In this document: in pieces, positions 1-7,631 of the stretch
Layout of the letters: the number at the start of each line of letters is the position of its first letter
Position numbering within the stretch: the stretch's first letter is position 1
NCBI RefSeq assembly: GCF_013394305.1
Contig: NZ_AP019810.1
Location: 1,805,501-1,869,500, forward strand
DNA from: Enterococcus mundtii
GTDB taxonomy: Bacteria > Bacillota > Bacilli > Lactobacillales > Enterococcaceae
DNA length: 64,000 bases
Direction of reading: 5' to 3'
Notes under the pieces: model-generated
Told to the model about the DNA's origin: nothing
Seen by the model: only the letters and a program-made list of their open reading frames with translations
The model's database searches: none
Program-made: the position numbers and the translations under genes

Positions 1-1090
1 ATTCGTAGTCTACGACAATACCAAAGATCGCAACTCGTTGTGTGCTGTTCATTACTACAAAGAACAGTTTCTAGATAAGTCATGGACACGAGTTGAACTA
101 TATACAAACAGCGGATTCAATTATTATCTAATCGCAGAAAATGATGATTTAGAGCATGCCAAAATTGAAGATGGTGGCAATATAGAGAGTTACTTCGACT
201 CAGTTCAGATTAATGAATGGATCAACAACGAAGAACGTTTGAGCGACTTTGAGCGTGTACTTGATTCTATAGATGCCTATGATCTTTCACGTTCAGAGAT
301 GGCCAACTTCCAACAAGATTCATCAGAAGCTTACTTGGTTATTAAAGGAAACTCTGATACTGCTGTTGACCCGAAAGGTAAAAACAGCCAATTAGAAGTA
401 CTTCAAGCTATGATGCGAGCGAGAATGCTTGTTTTAGGTGATAAGAAAATCTATGACGGTAATATAGCAGGCGCTGAACCTGATGCATATTATCTAAAGA
501 AAGAGTATGACGTTGCTGGAATGGAAGCTAACGATAGTCGAACAGTTGCGGATATCTTACGCTTCACATCTCTAATTGACTTTACAGACGAGAACATAGG
601 GTCCAACCAGTCAGGCATCGGATTCCGTTTCAAGGGTTGGGGGTCAGACAACGATCGCAAAAATAAAGAGCGCATGGTCAAGAAAGCTATTATGCGCCGT
701 CTACGATTGCTCACTCACTCATGGAGCATCAAAGATGAATTGAATAAACCTCAAGGCTTGATTGACACAGTCAAAGCCTTTTTTGTTTCCGATGAACAGC
801 AACAAGAGCAACTTTACAACAAAGTGAACGAAATCCAAATTCAATTTACACCGAATGTCCCGCAATCAGATGAAGAAATCATGAAAGTTATTGCAGGAAT
901 GGTTGGCATCGTATCAGATCAAACGTTGTGCGAAATGGCTGAGCGCTTGACTGGGGTTCCGTTTGAAGAAGAACTGAAGCGATTGAAGGAACAAGCTGGT
1001 TCTGGTGTGTTTGATAGTGACAAAGAAACTAATACGGAGGTAGAGGAAGATGAACGAGAAGAAGATGAAGCAGATAATCGAAGCAATTGA
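1..1090 (+). CDS. Phage portal protein (SPP1 gp6-like), 5' end outside window
   Basis: The open frame enters at the left edge (codons in phase from base 2) and stops at 1090, so this is only the C-terminal part, about 360 residues. The sequence fits the SPP1 gp6 / PF05133 portal family: a stem and crown region, a long hydrophilic helix rich in Arg/Lys near residues 205-240, and a very acidic tail. Portal proteins form the dodecameric ring at the capsid vertex through which DNA enters and leaves. The minor head, scaffold and capsid genes that follow in canonical order support the call. Its last 41 bases overlap the next gene. The family call is from sequence feel and synteny, not a search. Confidence 0.8.
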   Translation, partial: FVVYDNTKDRNSLCAVHYYKEQFLDKSWTRVELYTNSGFNYYLIAENDDLEHAKIEDGGNIESYFDSVQINEWINNEERLSDFERVLDSIDAYDLSRSEMANFQQDSSEAYLVIKGNSDTAVDPKGKNSQLEVLQAMMRARMLVLGDKKIYDGNIAGAEPDAYYLKKEYDVAGMEANDSRTVADILRFTSLIDFTDENIGSNQSGIGFRFKGWGSDNDRKNKERMVKKAIMRRLRLLTHSWSIKDELNKPQGLIDTVKAFFVSDEQQQEQLYNKVNEIQIQFTPNVPQSDEEIMKVIAGMVGIVSDQTLCEMAERLTGVPFEEELKRLKEQAGSGVFDSDKETNTEVEEDEREEDEADNRSN

Positions 1091-1262
1091 AGCTATGGAT
1101 AAAGGCGACCTAGGAGAAACGGCTGAAAAGCTCCATAACTATTTAGACGGAATATATGGGCTAACCGCAAGAGCATTGCGGGTTTTAATGGATAAGTTGG
1201 TTGAAGAAGGATTCTCAGAAGAGCAGGCCTTTCAATTGGCTTTGGTTATGTCTAAATCCTAG
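1050..1262 (+). CDS. Small phage protein of unknown function, 70 aa
   Basis: The protein is short and mainly helical and charged, beginning MNEKKMKQIIEA. It starts inside the end of the portal gene (41-base overlap), with a purine-rich GAGGTAGAGGAAG just upstream of ATG 1050. The tight overlap suggests translational coupling to the portal. Residues about 48-68 (VEEGFSEEQAFQLAL) resemble a helix-turn-helix-free amphipathic segment seen in small head-region phage proteins. I do not recognise a family. It is followed 10 bases later by another ribosome binding site and gene. Confidence 0.6.
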   Translation: MNEKKMKQIIEAIEAMDKGDLGETAEKLHNYLDGIYGLTARALRVLMDKLVEEGFSEEQAFQLALVMSKS

Positions 1263-1272
1263 GAGGATATTT

Positions 1273-1494
1273 ATGTTAAAAGATAGATTGAATCGGCTTA
1301 GTTATTCCGATGGATTTAGGGTTTTTAAACTTTTTAATTTTGCGTTAACCGTCATATTCTATCGCCTTTGTGGAATTGAGTTGGCGCTTATCTATATTTT
1401 ATCTAACATCTCGGTATGCCTTATTGCGTTAGAAATTCACACGAGACCAAAGGAGGTTTCCAAAGATGAATCTCAAAGAACAGATGATCAATGA
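1273..1494 (+). CDS. Small phage membrane protein, 73 aa
   Basis: ATG 1273 is preferred because GGAGG at 1262-1266 sits 6 bases upstream; an in-frame GTG/ATG-like start at 1201 lies inside the previous gene with no good ribosome binding site. The protein has a hydrophobic stretch of two possible membrane helices (roughly residues 22-38 and 39-57) and a charged tail ending in a Lys/Asp/Glu-rich segment. Function is not recognised. It overlaps the next gene by 29 bases in another frame, typical of tightly packed phage head genes. Confidence 0.5.
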   Translation: MLKDRLNRLSYSDGFRVFKLFNFALTVIFYRLCGIELALIYILSNISVCLIALEIHTRPKEVSKDESQRTDDQ

Positions 1495-1696
1495 GTACCA
1501 AAAAAAAGATATTGAAAAGCTTAAAGAGGCTATCGCTGCAACGATGAAAATGGGAAAAACTGAGATGCATTATAGAGCAGATCAAATCAACGATGAGATT
1601 CGAAAAGAATTTCAAGAGGGTGGTTTTACTGTTGAAGACTATTCCGATGTACATTCAGAAAAAGCGGAATTAAAGCTAGTTAGATTTGCTTGGTAA
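1466..1696 (+). CDS. Small hypothetical phage protein, 76 aa
   Basis: A strong AAAGGAGGT lies a few bases upstream of ATG 1466, inside the end of the preceding gene. The product is charged, probably helical through residue 55, then contains a short strand-rich end (AELKLVRFAW). No family recognised. It sits between the portal and minor head genes and ends 11 bases before the GTG of the minor head protein, so it belongs to the head transcription unit. Confidence 0.55.
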   Translation: MNLKEQMINEYQKKDIEKLKEAIAATMKMGKTEMHYRADQINDEIRKEFQEGGFTVEDYSDVHSEKAELKLVRFAW

Positions 1697-1707
1697 GGAG
1701 TGATTAA

Positions 1708-2661
1708 GTGAAATCACAAGATTACTTCATCAAACGTGAGAAAGCTTGGCAACAGCAACAAATTAAAGATGATAAGAAACGCATGAACGAGATCAAGAAG
1801 CGCCTGCAATACGCGCAGGATGCGATACAGAAAGAGATAGACGCACAGTGGGACAGTTTTTCTAATGGACAGAAAATCACTCGTAGCGAAGCGATGAAGC
1901 GAGCTAACGAAATGGATGTAAAAGCATTTGCTCGAAAGGCTAAGAAGTATGTTAAAGAGAATGACTTCTCACCTACAGCAAACAAGGAATTAAAGCTATA
2001 CAATCTTACAATGCGTGTTAATCGATTGGAATTGCTAAAAGCGAATATCGGACTTGAGCTGATAGCTACGTTTAACGATATGGACAAGTATTTTTCGGGA
2101 GAACTTACCAGTGCTGGATTGAAAGAGTTGCAACGTCAAGCGGGCATCTTAGAAATGACGATCGCTAAAAGTGGTTATGCCAAGCTAGTAGAGCAAGTAA
2201 TCAATAGTTCGTTTCGAGCGGATGCTTTCGCAACGTTTAGCGAACGGCTTTGGATGTACCAAGCAGAGCTGAAAGCTGATTTGGATAAGTTGCTAGTACG
2301 TAGTGTGACTTTAGGACGTAATCCAAAACAGTTGGCACCTGAACTAAAGAGATTCCTTACTGAAAAAGGCAGAGAGAATACTCGTTTCAATACTGAGCGT
2401 TTGATGGTCACAGAAACTACTAGGGTTCAGATTGGTATCCAAGAGCGAAGCTATCGTGATGCTGATATTACAAAGTACACATTCATTTCTGAGCCTTCCG
2501 CATGCCGTTTATGTTTGCCGTTGAATGGGAAAGTTTTTGATGTTGATAAAATGGAACCAGGAACAAATGCGCCGAATATACATCCATTTTGTAAATGCAG
2601 TACGGCACCTTATGTTGATCGTATTGCTTTTGAAAAGATGTTGAAAGAAAGAGGGTTATAA
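1708..2661 (+). CDS. Phage minor head protein (SPP1 gp7 / Mu F-like)
   Basis: A 317-residue protein starting with GTG at 1708 after AAGGAGTGATTAA. The N-terminal 230 residues are highly charged and helical. The C-terminus holds the signature of the phage Mu F / SPP1 gp7 family (PF04233): a Cys pair in SACRLCLPLNGKVF (about residues 265-280) and a second HPFCKCS motif about 30 residues on, with NAPNIHP in between, which looks like a metal-binding C-C...H-C-C fold. Such proteins associate with the portal and a few copies enter the capsid. Synteny after the portal fits. Confidence 0.87.
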   Translation: MKSQDYFIKREKAWQQQQIKDDKKRMNEIKKRLQYAQDAIQKEIDAQWDSFSNGQKITRSEAMKRANEMDVKAFARKAKKYVKENDFSPTANKELKLYNLTMRVNRLELLKANIGLELIATFNDMDKYFSGELTSAGLKELQRQAGILEMTIAKSGYAKLVEQVINSSFRADAFATFSERLWMYQAELKADLDKLLVRSVTLGRNPKQLAPELKRFLTEKGRENTRFNTERLMVTETTRVQIGIQERSYRDADITKYTFISEPSACRLCLPLNGKVFDVDKMEPGTNAPNIHPFCKCSTAPYVDRIAFEKMLKERGL

Positions 2662-2662
2662 A

Positions 2663-2932
2663 ATGTCTGAACAACTGTTTGTTTGCAATAAGTGTGGCAA
2701 TTATACACCGCTAGTACAAAAAAGTGACAGATTACCAGACAATGTAGAGCATCATTATGCTGAATGTCAGTCATGTGGGTATCGGTCAACTTTCTTTTAT
2801 ACAAATCCTAAAATCAAAGCTTTGTTGAATAAACAAAAGAACACCCCATTCCTTACGAAGAAGAAAGAACGATTAACCAAGGAAATCAAAAAGCATATGG
2901 ATGAATTAAGAAATAAAATTGAATTAGAATAA
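2663..2932 (+). CDS. Zinc-ribbon small phage protein
   Basis: The 89-residue product has two CxxC knuckles, CNKCGN near residue 8 and CQSCGY near residue 35, spaced as in a rubredoxin-type zinc ribbon, followed by a Lys-rich helical tail. It starts one base after the minor head stop (TAA-A-ATG), so it is probably translationally coupled. Similar small zinc-ribbon proteins occur in head modules of enterococcal and lactococcal prophages; the precise role (nucleic-acid binding or structural) is unknown. A clear terminator follows at 2954. Confidence 0.65.
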   Translation: MSEQLFVCNKCGNYTPLVQKSDRLPDNVEHHYAECQSCGYRSTFFYTNPKIKALLNKQKNTPFLTKKKERLTKEIKKHMDELRNKIELE

Positions 2933-2953
2933 GTATGTGAAAATATTTAAAGC

Positions 2954-2988
2954 GAAGCCTTAGTCTATTGGGGAAAGGCTTCTTTATT
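2954..2988 (+). terminator. Intrinsic terminator after head genes
   Basis: GAAGCCTT at 2954-2961 pairs perfectly with AAGGCTTC at 2975-2982, 13-base loop, followed by TTTATTAT. It ends the portal-minor head unit. Confidence 0.75.
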
Positions 2989-3010
2989 ATCGGGGGCTTT
3001 GGTAGGTGAC

Positions 3011-3080
3011 AGGCGGCACCTAGGTTCGAATCCTAGCATTCTCGCCCATGTACACCAGAGATAACCGCCTAATTTTTTTT
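3011..3080 (+). other. tRNA-like T-arm element inside an inverted repeat
   Basis: CTAGG-TTCGAAT-CCTAG at 3020-3036 is a textbook tRNA T-arm (5-bp stem, T-loop) followed by seven bases that could be a 3' acceptor strand. No matching 5' acceptor or anticodon arm lies upstream, so it is not an intact tRNA. The element is bracketed by AGGCGG (3011-3016) and CCGCCT (3065-3070), followed by a T-run at 3073-3080, so the whole may fold as a large terminator-like hairpin carrying a T-arm. Confidence 0.5.
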
Positions 3081-3115
3081 AATATCAGGAAAAAGTATAT
3101 AATTTTAGATTAATT

Positions 3116-3150
3116 AAAGCCTGAGTTTGTTAACTAAAGGCTTTTTATTA
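3116..3150 (+). terminator. Second intrinsic terminator upstream of scaffold
   Basis: AAAGCCT (3116-3122) pairs with AGGCTTT (3138-3144), followed by TTATTAT. The remaining bases to 3249 contain one more short GC hairpin (GCCC/GGGC around 3152-3171) and a TATAAA at 3173 without a convincing -35 box; no gene is seen. Confidence 0.55.
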
Positions 3151-3249
3151 TGCCCTCTACTGCTCGGGGCAATATAAATTGAGCTGTTCCGGCTGACTGG
3201 CGTAACTAGTTAAATTATCGGGTAACGGCGTAACCGTGGAGGACTAATC

Positions 3250-3903
3250 ATGAAGGAAAAACGTTTGTTAATGCCAATGAACTTACAATACTTTGCTGGA
3301 GAAAAGGGTAATGATGGTAGTGATCAAGGTGCTGATGATTCTGGACAAGGTCAGCACAAAGAAAATATCGACAATGATAATCAAGATGGCAAAAAGGAAG
3401 AAACTGGCAAAACATTTTCTCGTGACGATGTAGCAAAAATGATCGCTGCTGAAACAAAGAAGGCAGTCACTGCTGCTGAAGAAAAATGGCGTGCTGAAAA
3501 AGACGAAGCTGCAAAACTTGCCGAAATGGACGATAAGGAAAAAGCAGATTACGAGAAGCAACAACTTGAAGCGAAGTTGGCTGAATATGAACGTAAAGAA
3601 GTGCTATCCAAGATGTCTGAACAAGCGAGTGAGATGCTGTCTGAGAAAGGCGCTAAGCCTACGAAAGAAATGCTTCGACTGATTGTGTCGGAAGATGCTG
3701 AAACTACGTCAAGTAACGTGAAGACGTATTTAGCTTCTGTTGAAGCGGAACGTGAAGCAATCAAAGCGGAATATGAGCGCAAACTAGGTGGTCGAGTACC
3801 TTTAGATGGTGGAACCGGCGGATCGGTACAAGGTGAATACGGCAAGCAATTGGCGAAAAAAGCGACAGTGGAAACGCCAAAGCAAACTTATTTTAAAAAT
3901 TAG
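3250..3903 (+). CDS. Phage capsid scaffold protein (DUF4355/GP20-like)
   Basis: A 217-residue, very acidic and Lys/Glu-rich protein with a long predicted coiled coil (about residues 60-175), a Gly-rich hinge and a basic C-terminal tail, as in scaffold proteins of SPP1/80alpha-type phages. It lies directly upstream of the capsid genes. Residues 10-16 read MNLQYFA, which matches the consensus cleaved by the host protease Prp in ribosomal protein L27 and in phage 80alpha scaffold and capsid; the capsid protein here carries the same motif. ATG 3250 follows GTGGAGGACTAATC. Confidence 0.82.
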   Translation: MKEKRLLMPMNLQYFAGEKGNDGSDQGADDSGQGQHKENIDNDNQDGKKEETGKTFSRDDVAKMIAAETKKAVTAAEEKWRAEKDEAAKLAEMDDKEKADYEKQQLEAKLAEYERKEVLSKMSEQASEMLSEKGAKPTKEMLRLIVSEDAETTSSNVKTYLASVEAEREAIKAEYERKLGGRVPLDGGTGGSVQGEYGKQLAKKATVETPKQTYFKN

Positions 3904-3916
3904 GAGGAACTAACAA

Positions 3917-4309
3917 ATGGAAAAACGAGTTTTTGGTTCGAAAAATCAAATTTTAGCTGATGTAAGTAATTATAAGAGCTTATCAGTGGTAGTTGGATCT
4001 GCAGGAGTTACAGCAACAAATGGACAAGGAAAAAAATATATTCCAGCTGGTACGCCAGTCGGTGGTGGTAATCCTTTCACCAACGAGCAAGCAGTTGTAA
4101 CAGTAACTAACACCACAGAAGCAGCTAAAGACACAAAAGGCGTCTTATTGCATGACGCTGTATTCGATACAGGTTCTACGACTGCTAATGGTACATTACT
4201 ATACTTCGGTACAGTCAACGAATTCCGTTTAGAAGATACTTTAACAATTGTAGATGAAGCAAAAGAAGCGTTAGACGGCAAAGTTTACTTTGTTAAACGC
4301 AATAAATAA
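3917..4309 (+). CDS. Phage head structural protein, 130 aa (possible decoration protein)
   Basis: Lies between scaffold and major capsid with an AGGAGG ribosome binding site 7-9 bases before ATG 3917. The sequence is beta-rich, with runs of Val/Thr/Gly, few charged residues and a C-terminal basic end, consistent with a head decoration or head-fibre base protein; similar genes are found at this position in many Firmicute siphophages. No catalytic motif is visible. Function is inferred from position and composition. Confidence 0.6.
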   Translation: MEKRVFGSKNQILADVSNYKSLSVVVGSAGVTATNGQGKKYIPAGTPVGGGNPFTNEQAVVTVTNTTEAAKDTKGVLLHDAVFDTGSTTANGTLLYFGTVNEFRLEDTLTIVDEAKEALDGKVYFVKRNK

Positions 4310-4323
4310 GGAGGAACCGAAGA

Positions 4324-5430
4324 ATGAAAGTGAAAATCCATAAAGAAACATTAATGAAAATGAATTTACAGTACTTTGCAACGCTTAATATCTTTGACCT
4401 AGTGCAAGCACCAAACATTGCTACTTATTGGGCAGAACGAGCGAATGAGCAACAGCCTTATCTTGGTGAAGAGTTGTTCCCTGCTGATAAACAACTAGGT
4501 ATGAAGTTGTCTTGGTTGAAAGGTAAGACTGGCTCACCTGTTGCTTTGCGCCCATCTGGATTAGATGCTGATGTTATTCCACGTGGACGTGCCGGATTTG
4601 AAGAATTGATCCAAAAAATGATTTTCTTCAAAGAGTCTTATTACATTGATGAAGAGTTGCGTCAAGAATTGAATATGATCAACCAAACAAACAACCCTGC
4701 ATATCGTGATGTAGTTGTGAATCGTGTATTTGATGATATTACAGATTTGTTGCGTGGTGCTGCAGTACGTCGTGAAATCATGCGTATGCAACTATTAACC
4801 ACTGGAGCAATCACAATCCAAGAAAATGGACAAGATCATGTAATCAAATATGACTTACCTGAAAACCACATGGGGAATGCTGATGTTGCATGGAGTGATG
4901 TGGCGAATGCTGACCCAGTAGAAGATATCGATAAAGCTATTTCTGTATTGAAAGAAGAAGGCGTGAATCCAGCTCGTGCCATTATGAATAGCAAGACTTT
5001 CCGCTATTTACGTCAAAATGCAGCGATCAAAGCGACTATTTTAGGAAACAATGCCAATGCTCAAGCGGCTAAATTGTCGAAACAAGCTTTGTTGGATTAC
5101 ATTTCAGAAGAGTTTAACCTAGAGATCGTTATTTACGATAAAGTTTACACTGATTCAAATGGTACGAATAAATTTATCCCAGATAATACGTTTGTTTTAT
5201 TGCCAGCTCAAACATTGGGCAAAACATGGTTTGGTACTACTCCAGAAGAATCTGACTTGATGTCTAGTCCGAATGTAGCAAATGTATCAGTTGTCGATAC
5301 TGGTGTTGCTGTTACGACTATGAAGAAAGCTGATCCAGTAAATGTTGAGACAAAAGTTTCTATGATCTCGCTTCCTTCTTTTGAGCAAGCAAATGCTGTG
5401 TACATTCTTGAAACAATTCCGAAAGGGTAA
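4324..5430 (+). CDS. Major capsid protein (gpE-like fold family)
   Basis: At 368 residues it has the expected length. After a short N-terminal extension come the hallmarks of the phage major capsid E family (PF03864): an N-arm with the conserved ...AERANEQQPYLGEELFP segment, a central helical spine, a P-domain with NPARAIMNSKTF near residue 218, and a beta-rich C-terminal A-domain. Residues 13-19 are MNLQYFA, the same Prp-type cleavage motif as in the scaffold, so maturation by removal of about 19 residues is likely. GGAGG lies at 4312-4316 before ATG 4324. Confidence 0.88.
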   Translation: MKVKIHKETLMKMNLQYFATLNIFDLVQAPNIATYWAERANEQQPYLGEELFPADKQLGMKLSWLKGKTGSPVALRPSGLDADVIPRGRAGFEELIQKMIFFKESYYIDEELRQELNMINQTNNPAYRDVVVNRVFDDITDLLRGAAVRREIMRMQLLTTGAITIQENGQDHVIKYDLPENHMGNADVAWSDVANADPVEDIDKAISVLKEEGVNPARAIMNSKTFRYLRQNAAIKATILGNNANAQAAKLSKQALLDYISEEFNLEIVIYDKVYTDSNGTNKFIPDNTFVLLPAQTLGKTWFGTTPEESDLMSSPNVANVSVVDTGVAVTTMKKADPVNVETKVSMISLPSFEQANAVYILETIPKG

Positions 5431-5441
5431 GGTGATTTAGT

Positions 5442-5648
5442 ATGGCCAAGTATAAAGTAGTTAAAGTTTTCAAAGACGTTCACACGAAAGAAACTTACAA
5501 ATTGGACCAAGAAGTTGATTTGACGAAAGAACGATTTGAGGAAATCGAGAAGAATCTTGAAGCTTCTGGCGGTGGATTCTTGGTACCGATTGAAACTGAT
5601 GATAAACAAGAAAAAAAATCAACGAAATCATCTAAAAAGAAAGGTTAG
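5442..5648 (+). CDS. Small head-region protein, 68 aa
   Basis: Begins MAKYKVVKVFKDVHTKE, a short beta-strand domain, followed by a Glu-rich helix and a Lys/Ser tail. Genes of this type (about 60-80 residues) regularly follow the capsid gene in Firmicute phages; the role is unknown. RBS AAGGTGATTT precedes ATG 5442, 11 bases after the capsid stop. The stop codon TAG (5646-5648) is the left arm of the terminator that follows. Confidence 0.6.
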   Translation: MAKYKVVKVFKDVHTKETYKLDQEVDLTKERFEEIEKNLEASGGGFLVPIETDDKQEKKSTKSSKKKG

Positions 5649-5670
5649 TCACTCGGCTAGCCTTTTTATT
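5643..5670 (+). terminator. Terminator overlapping a stop codon
   Basis: GGTTAG (5643-5648) pairs with CTAGCC (5657-5662), one G-T pair, then TTTTTATTTTT. The stop codon of the preceding gene forms the left arm. Confidence 0.7.
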
Positions 5671-5687
5671 TTTGAAAGGAGGCAGTC

Positions 5688-6026
5688 ATGAACGAAACCT
5701 TAGAAGAAGTGAAACGGTCGCTCGAAGTTGATAACGAAGAACTGGATAAGCAACTTGCTGACTTTATCAAGCGAATTTCAAGCCAGTTATGTGTGCGTTT
5801 GGGCTTCTTAGAAAGCGTTCCTGCAGCTTTAAACTATATCGTAGTTGAATGTACGATCAAGCGATTTAACCGCAAAGGTAACGAGGGGATGAGCTCGTAT
5901 GGTCAAGAGGGTGAGTCAATCTCCTATGGAAAACTTTTAGATGAGTTTGAAGATGACATATCAGCATACAAAGAGAAGCAAAGGGAGAATAGCGTTCCCC
6001 GTAGAGGAGTGGCTAGATTCTTATGA
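5688..6026 (+). CDS. Head-tail connector (gp6/gp15-like adaptor)
   Basis: A helical protein of 112 residues whose sequence (LADFIKRISSQLCVRLG, VECTIKRFNRKGNEGMSSYGQEGESISY) matches the pattern of the phage QLRG/DNA-packaging connector family (PF05135 or relatives): an N-terminal helix pair, a conserved N-R-x-G-x-E-G-x-x-S turn and a final helix. It forms the adaptor ring beneath the portal. GGAGG at 5679-5683 precedes ATG 5688. It overlaps the next gene by 4 bases (ATGA). Confidence 0.75.
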   Translation: MNETLEEVKRSLEVDNEELDKQLADFIKRISSQLCVRLGFLESVPAALNYIVVECTIKRFNRKGNEGMSSYGQEGESISYGKLLDEFEDDISAYKEKQRENSVPRRGVARFL

Positions 6027-6352
6027 GATATGACACAGAAGTAACTTTCGTTGTCGAAAAAGATGGCTTTTATGATCCTGAATTGGGCGAACATGTCGAA
6101 CCAACTTTAGTAAAAACAGTCAAACTAGGTAATGTTACCGATTTAGGAACTGACCGATCAAAGACTTTGTTTGGAGATATCAAACAAGGCGCTAAAGTCA
6201 TTCGCTTGCTTAGACCTTATACAAAAGAATGGGATTACGTTTTAATCTTCAACAAGCTAAGAAGAAAAACGGAGAAGTTCGAGATTATCACTGAGCGTAA
6301 CCTTCGATTGAAAAATACTTTTATCGTTCAGGAGGTGGTTTTTGGTGGTTAG
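6023..6352 (+). CDS. Head-closure / stopper protein
   Basis: A 109-residue beta-rich protein (RYDTEVTFVVEKDG ... YDPELGEHVEP ... NVTDLGTDRSKTLFGDI) that fits the head-closure (SPP1 gp16-like) proteins lying third in the connector cassette. It overlaps the adaptor gene by ATGA and the HK97 gp10-like gene by several bases, so the three are translationally coupled. Identity rests on synteny and length; the family is very divergent. Confidence 0.65.
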   Translation: MRYDTEVTFVVEKDGFYDPELGEHVEPTLVKTVKLGNVTDLGTDRSKTLFGDIKQGAKVIRLLRPYTKEWDYVLIFNKLRRKTEKFEIITERNLRLKNTFIVQEVVFGG

Positions 6353-6686
6353 GAAGAATGTATCACTTAAAGGTGTTAGCGAGCTAACTAAAAAACTAAA
6401 GGCTAATACGAATTTAAAAGATGTAAGGCAGGTTGTTAAGCAGAATACAACGGAACTGACACAAGGAGCGCAGCGTAAAGCGCCAGTTGATACCGGTAAC
6501 TTGAGACGATCGATCAACATGGATTTGAGTGATGGTGGTTTAACAGGGAAGGTGAAGCCAACCGCTGATTATGCACCTTATTTGGAATACGGCACAAGGT
6601 TTCAGTCGGCTCAACCATTCATGCGACCAGCTTTCAATAAACAGAAGGCGAAGTTTAAATCAGATATGGATAAGTTGGTGGAGTAG
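6345..6686 (+). CDS. Tail completion / HK97 gp10-like protein
   Basis: About 113 residues; the central KAPVDTGNLRRSI, ADYAPYLEYGT and PFMRPAF motifs are diagnostic of the HK97 gp10 family (PF04883), which joins head and tail. GGAGG at 6331-6335 is followed by both TTG (6342) and GTG (6345); GTG gives the better 9-base spacing, so 6345 is chosen, but 6342 cannot be excluded. It overlaps the previous gene and ends directly against the next start. Confidence 0.85.
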   Translation: MVRKNVSLKGVSELTKKLKANTNLKDVRQVVKQNTTELTQGAQRKAPVDTGNLRRSINMDLSDGGLTGKVKPTADYAPYLEYGTRFQSAQPFMRPAFNKQKAKFKSDMDKLVE

Positions 6687-7082
6687 ATGAAGACAAGAGA
6701 ACAATCAATCTTTGATGAAATGTTCAAACGCTCGCTTGCATTGGGTTACCCGACCTATGATTACAAGCCAGCAAGCTCTGCAAGCTATCCTTTTGTTGAA
6801 TTCGAAGATACTCAAACGCTTCACTCTACTACCAAATCTCATGTCTTGGGAAATGTCGTGATTGTCATTTCTGTATGGGGTTTGCACACAAAGCGAAAAC
6901 AGGTGTCTGAGATGGCGTCTGCTTTGTTTGAACAAGCGATGCAAGTGAACGCATCTGACGTTTATTCTTGGGCGTTAGACACCAATGCAAGCGACATACA
7001 GACAGTAACAGATACAAGCACAAACACACCGCTCAAACGAGCGATTATTGAAATTAATTTTAGATGTATAGGAGGAATTTAA
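6687..7082 (+). CDS. Tail terminator (DUF806-like)
   Basis: At 131 residues, beginning right at the stop of the gp10-like gene (TAG-ATG), with GGTGGAG just upstream. The pattern of N-terminal helix, YPFVEFEDTQTLHSTTKSHVLGNVVIVISVWG beta region and C-terminal strand RAIIEINFRC fits the DUF806 (PF05657) / gpU-like tail terminator that caps the growing tail tube. The position directly before the major tail protein is canonical. Confidence 0.75.
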   Translation: MKTREQSIFDEMFKRSLALGYPTYDYKPASSASYPFVEFEDTQTLHSTTKSHVLGNVVIVISVWGLHTKRKQVSEMASALFEQAMQVNASDVYSWALDTNASDIQTVTDTSTNTPLKRAIIEINFRCIGGI

Positions 7083-7589
7083 ATGGCGCTAAAAAAAGGA
7101 ATTGATGTTGTCCTTTTGTATCGACTTTTGGATAAGCAATCAGAAGAAGATGCAAAAATTGTAACATATCAAACTGAACATACACTTGGAATGTCTCGAA
7201 GTACTGATGCAACGGAAACAAAAGATGGAACTGCGCAAAATATTGGAGCAATCGAATATGCTTTTAGTTCGACTGCTTTATATGAACGAGATAGCAAAAC
7301 AATCAAGATGCTTTATGACGCTTTTATGCAAAATAAAGAAGTTGAAGTTTGGGCTATTGATAAATTAGATCCTCAAAAAGGGGACACAGGTAAATTCGCA
7401 GCTAAATACTTCCAAGTATTTATTTCAAATTATGAAGAATCGGCAGCTGCTGAAGACAATGTTGAAGTAAGTATCGAATACGCTGTTCAAATGGTCCATC
7501 AAGATGGATACGCAACACTTACTACTGAACAACAAAATGCAGTGCAATATGCATTTACAGACACAAAAAAACAAACACCAGAAGGCTAG
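7083..7589 (+). CDS. Major tail tube protein (TP901-1 / phi13 type)
   Basis: A 168-residue protein beginning MALKKGIDVVLLYRLL, with the beta-sandwich pattern of TP901-1-type major tail proteins (PF06199) and the ...RSTDATETKDGTAQ... and ...VEVWAIDKLDPQKGDTGKFAAKYFQVFISNYEE... segments. It polymerises into the tail tube around the tape measure. AGGAGGAATTTAA precedes the ATG, which abuts the previous stop. A terminator directly after it and a separate RBS for the tail chaperones are consistent with high expression of the tube. Confidence 0.87.
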   Translation: MALKKGIDVVLLYRLLDKQSEEDAKIVTYQTEHTLGMSRSTDATETKDGTAQNIGAIEYAFSSTALYERDSKTIKMLYDAFMQNKEVEVWAIDKLDPQKGDTGKFAAKYFQVFISNYEESAAAEDNVEVSIEYAVQMVHQDGYATLTTEQQNAVQYAFTDTKKQTPEG

Positions 7590-7617
7590 GCACTCTTAAT
7601 TGAGTGCTTTTATTTTT
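7590..7617 (+). terminator. Terminator after major tail gene
   Basis: GCACTC (7590-7595) and GAGTGC (7602-7607) with a 6-base loop and a TTTTATTTTT tail; probably partial, since tail genes continue downstream without an evident promoter. Confidence 0.75.
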
Positions 7618-7631
7618 AGGAGGATGAATAA

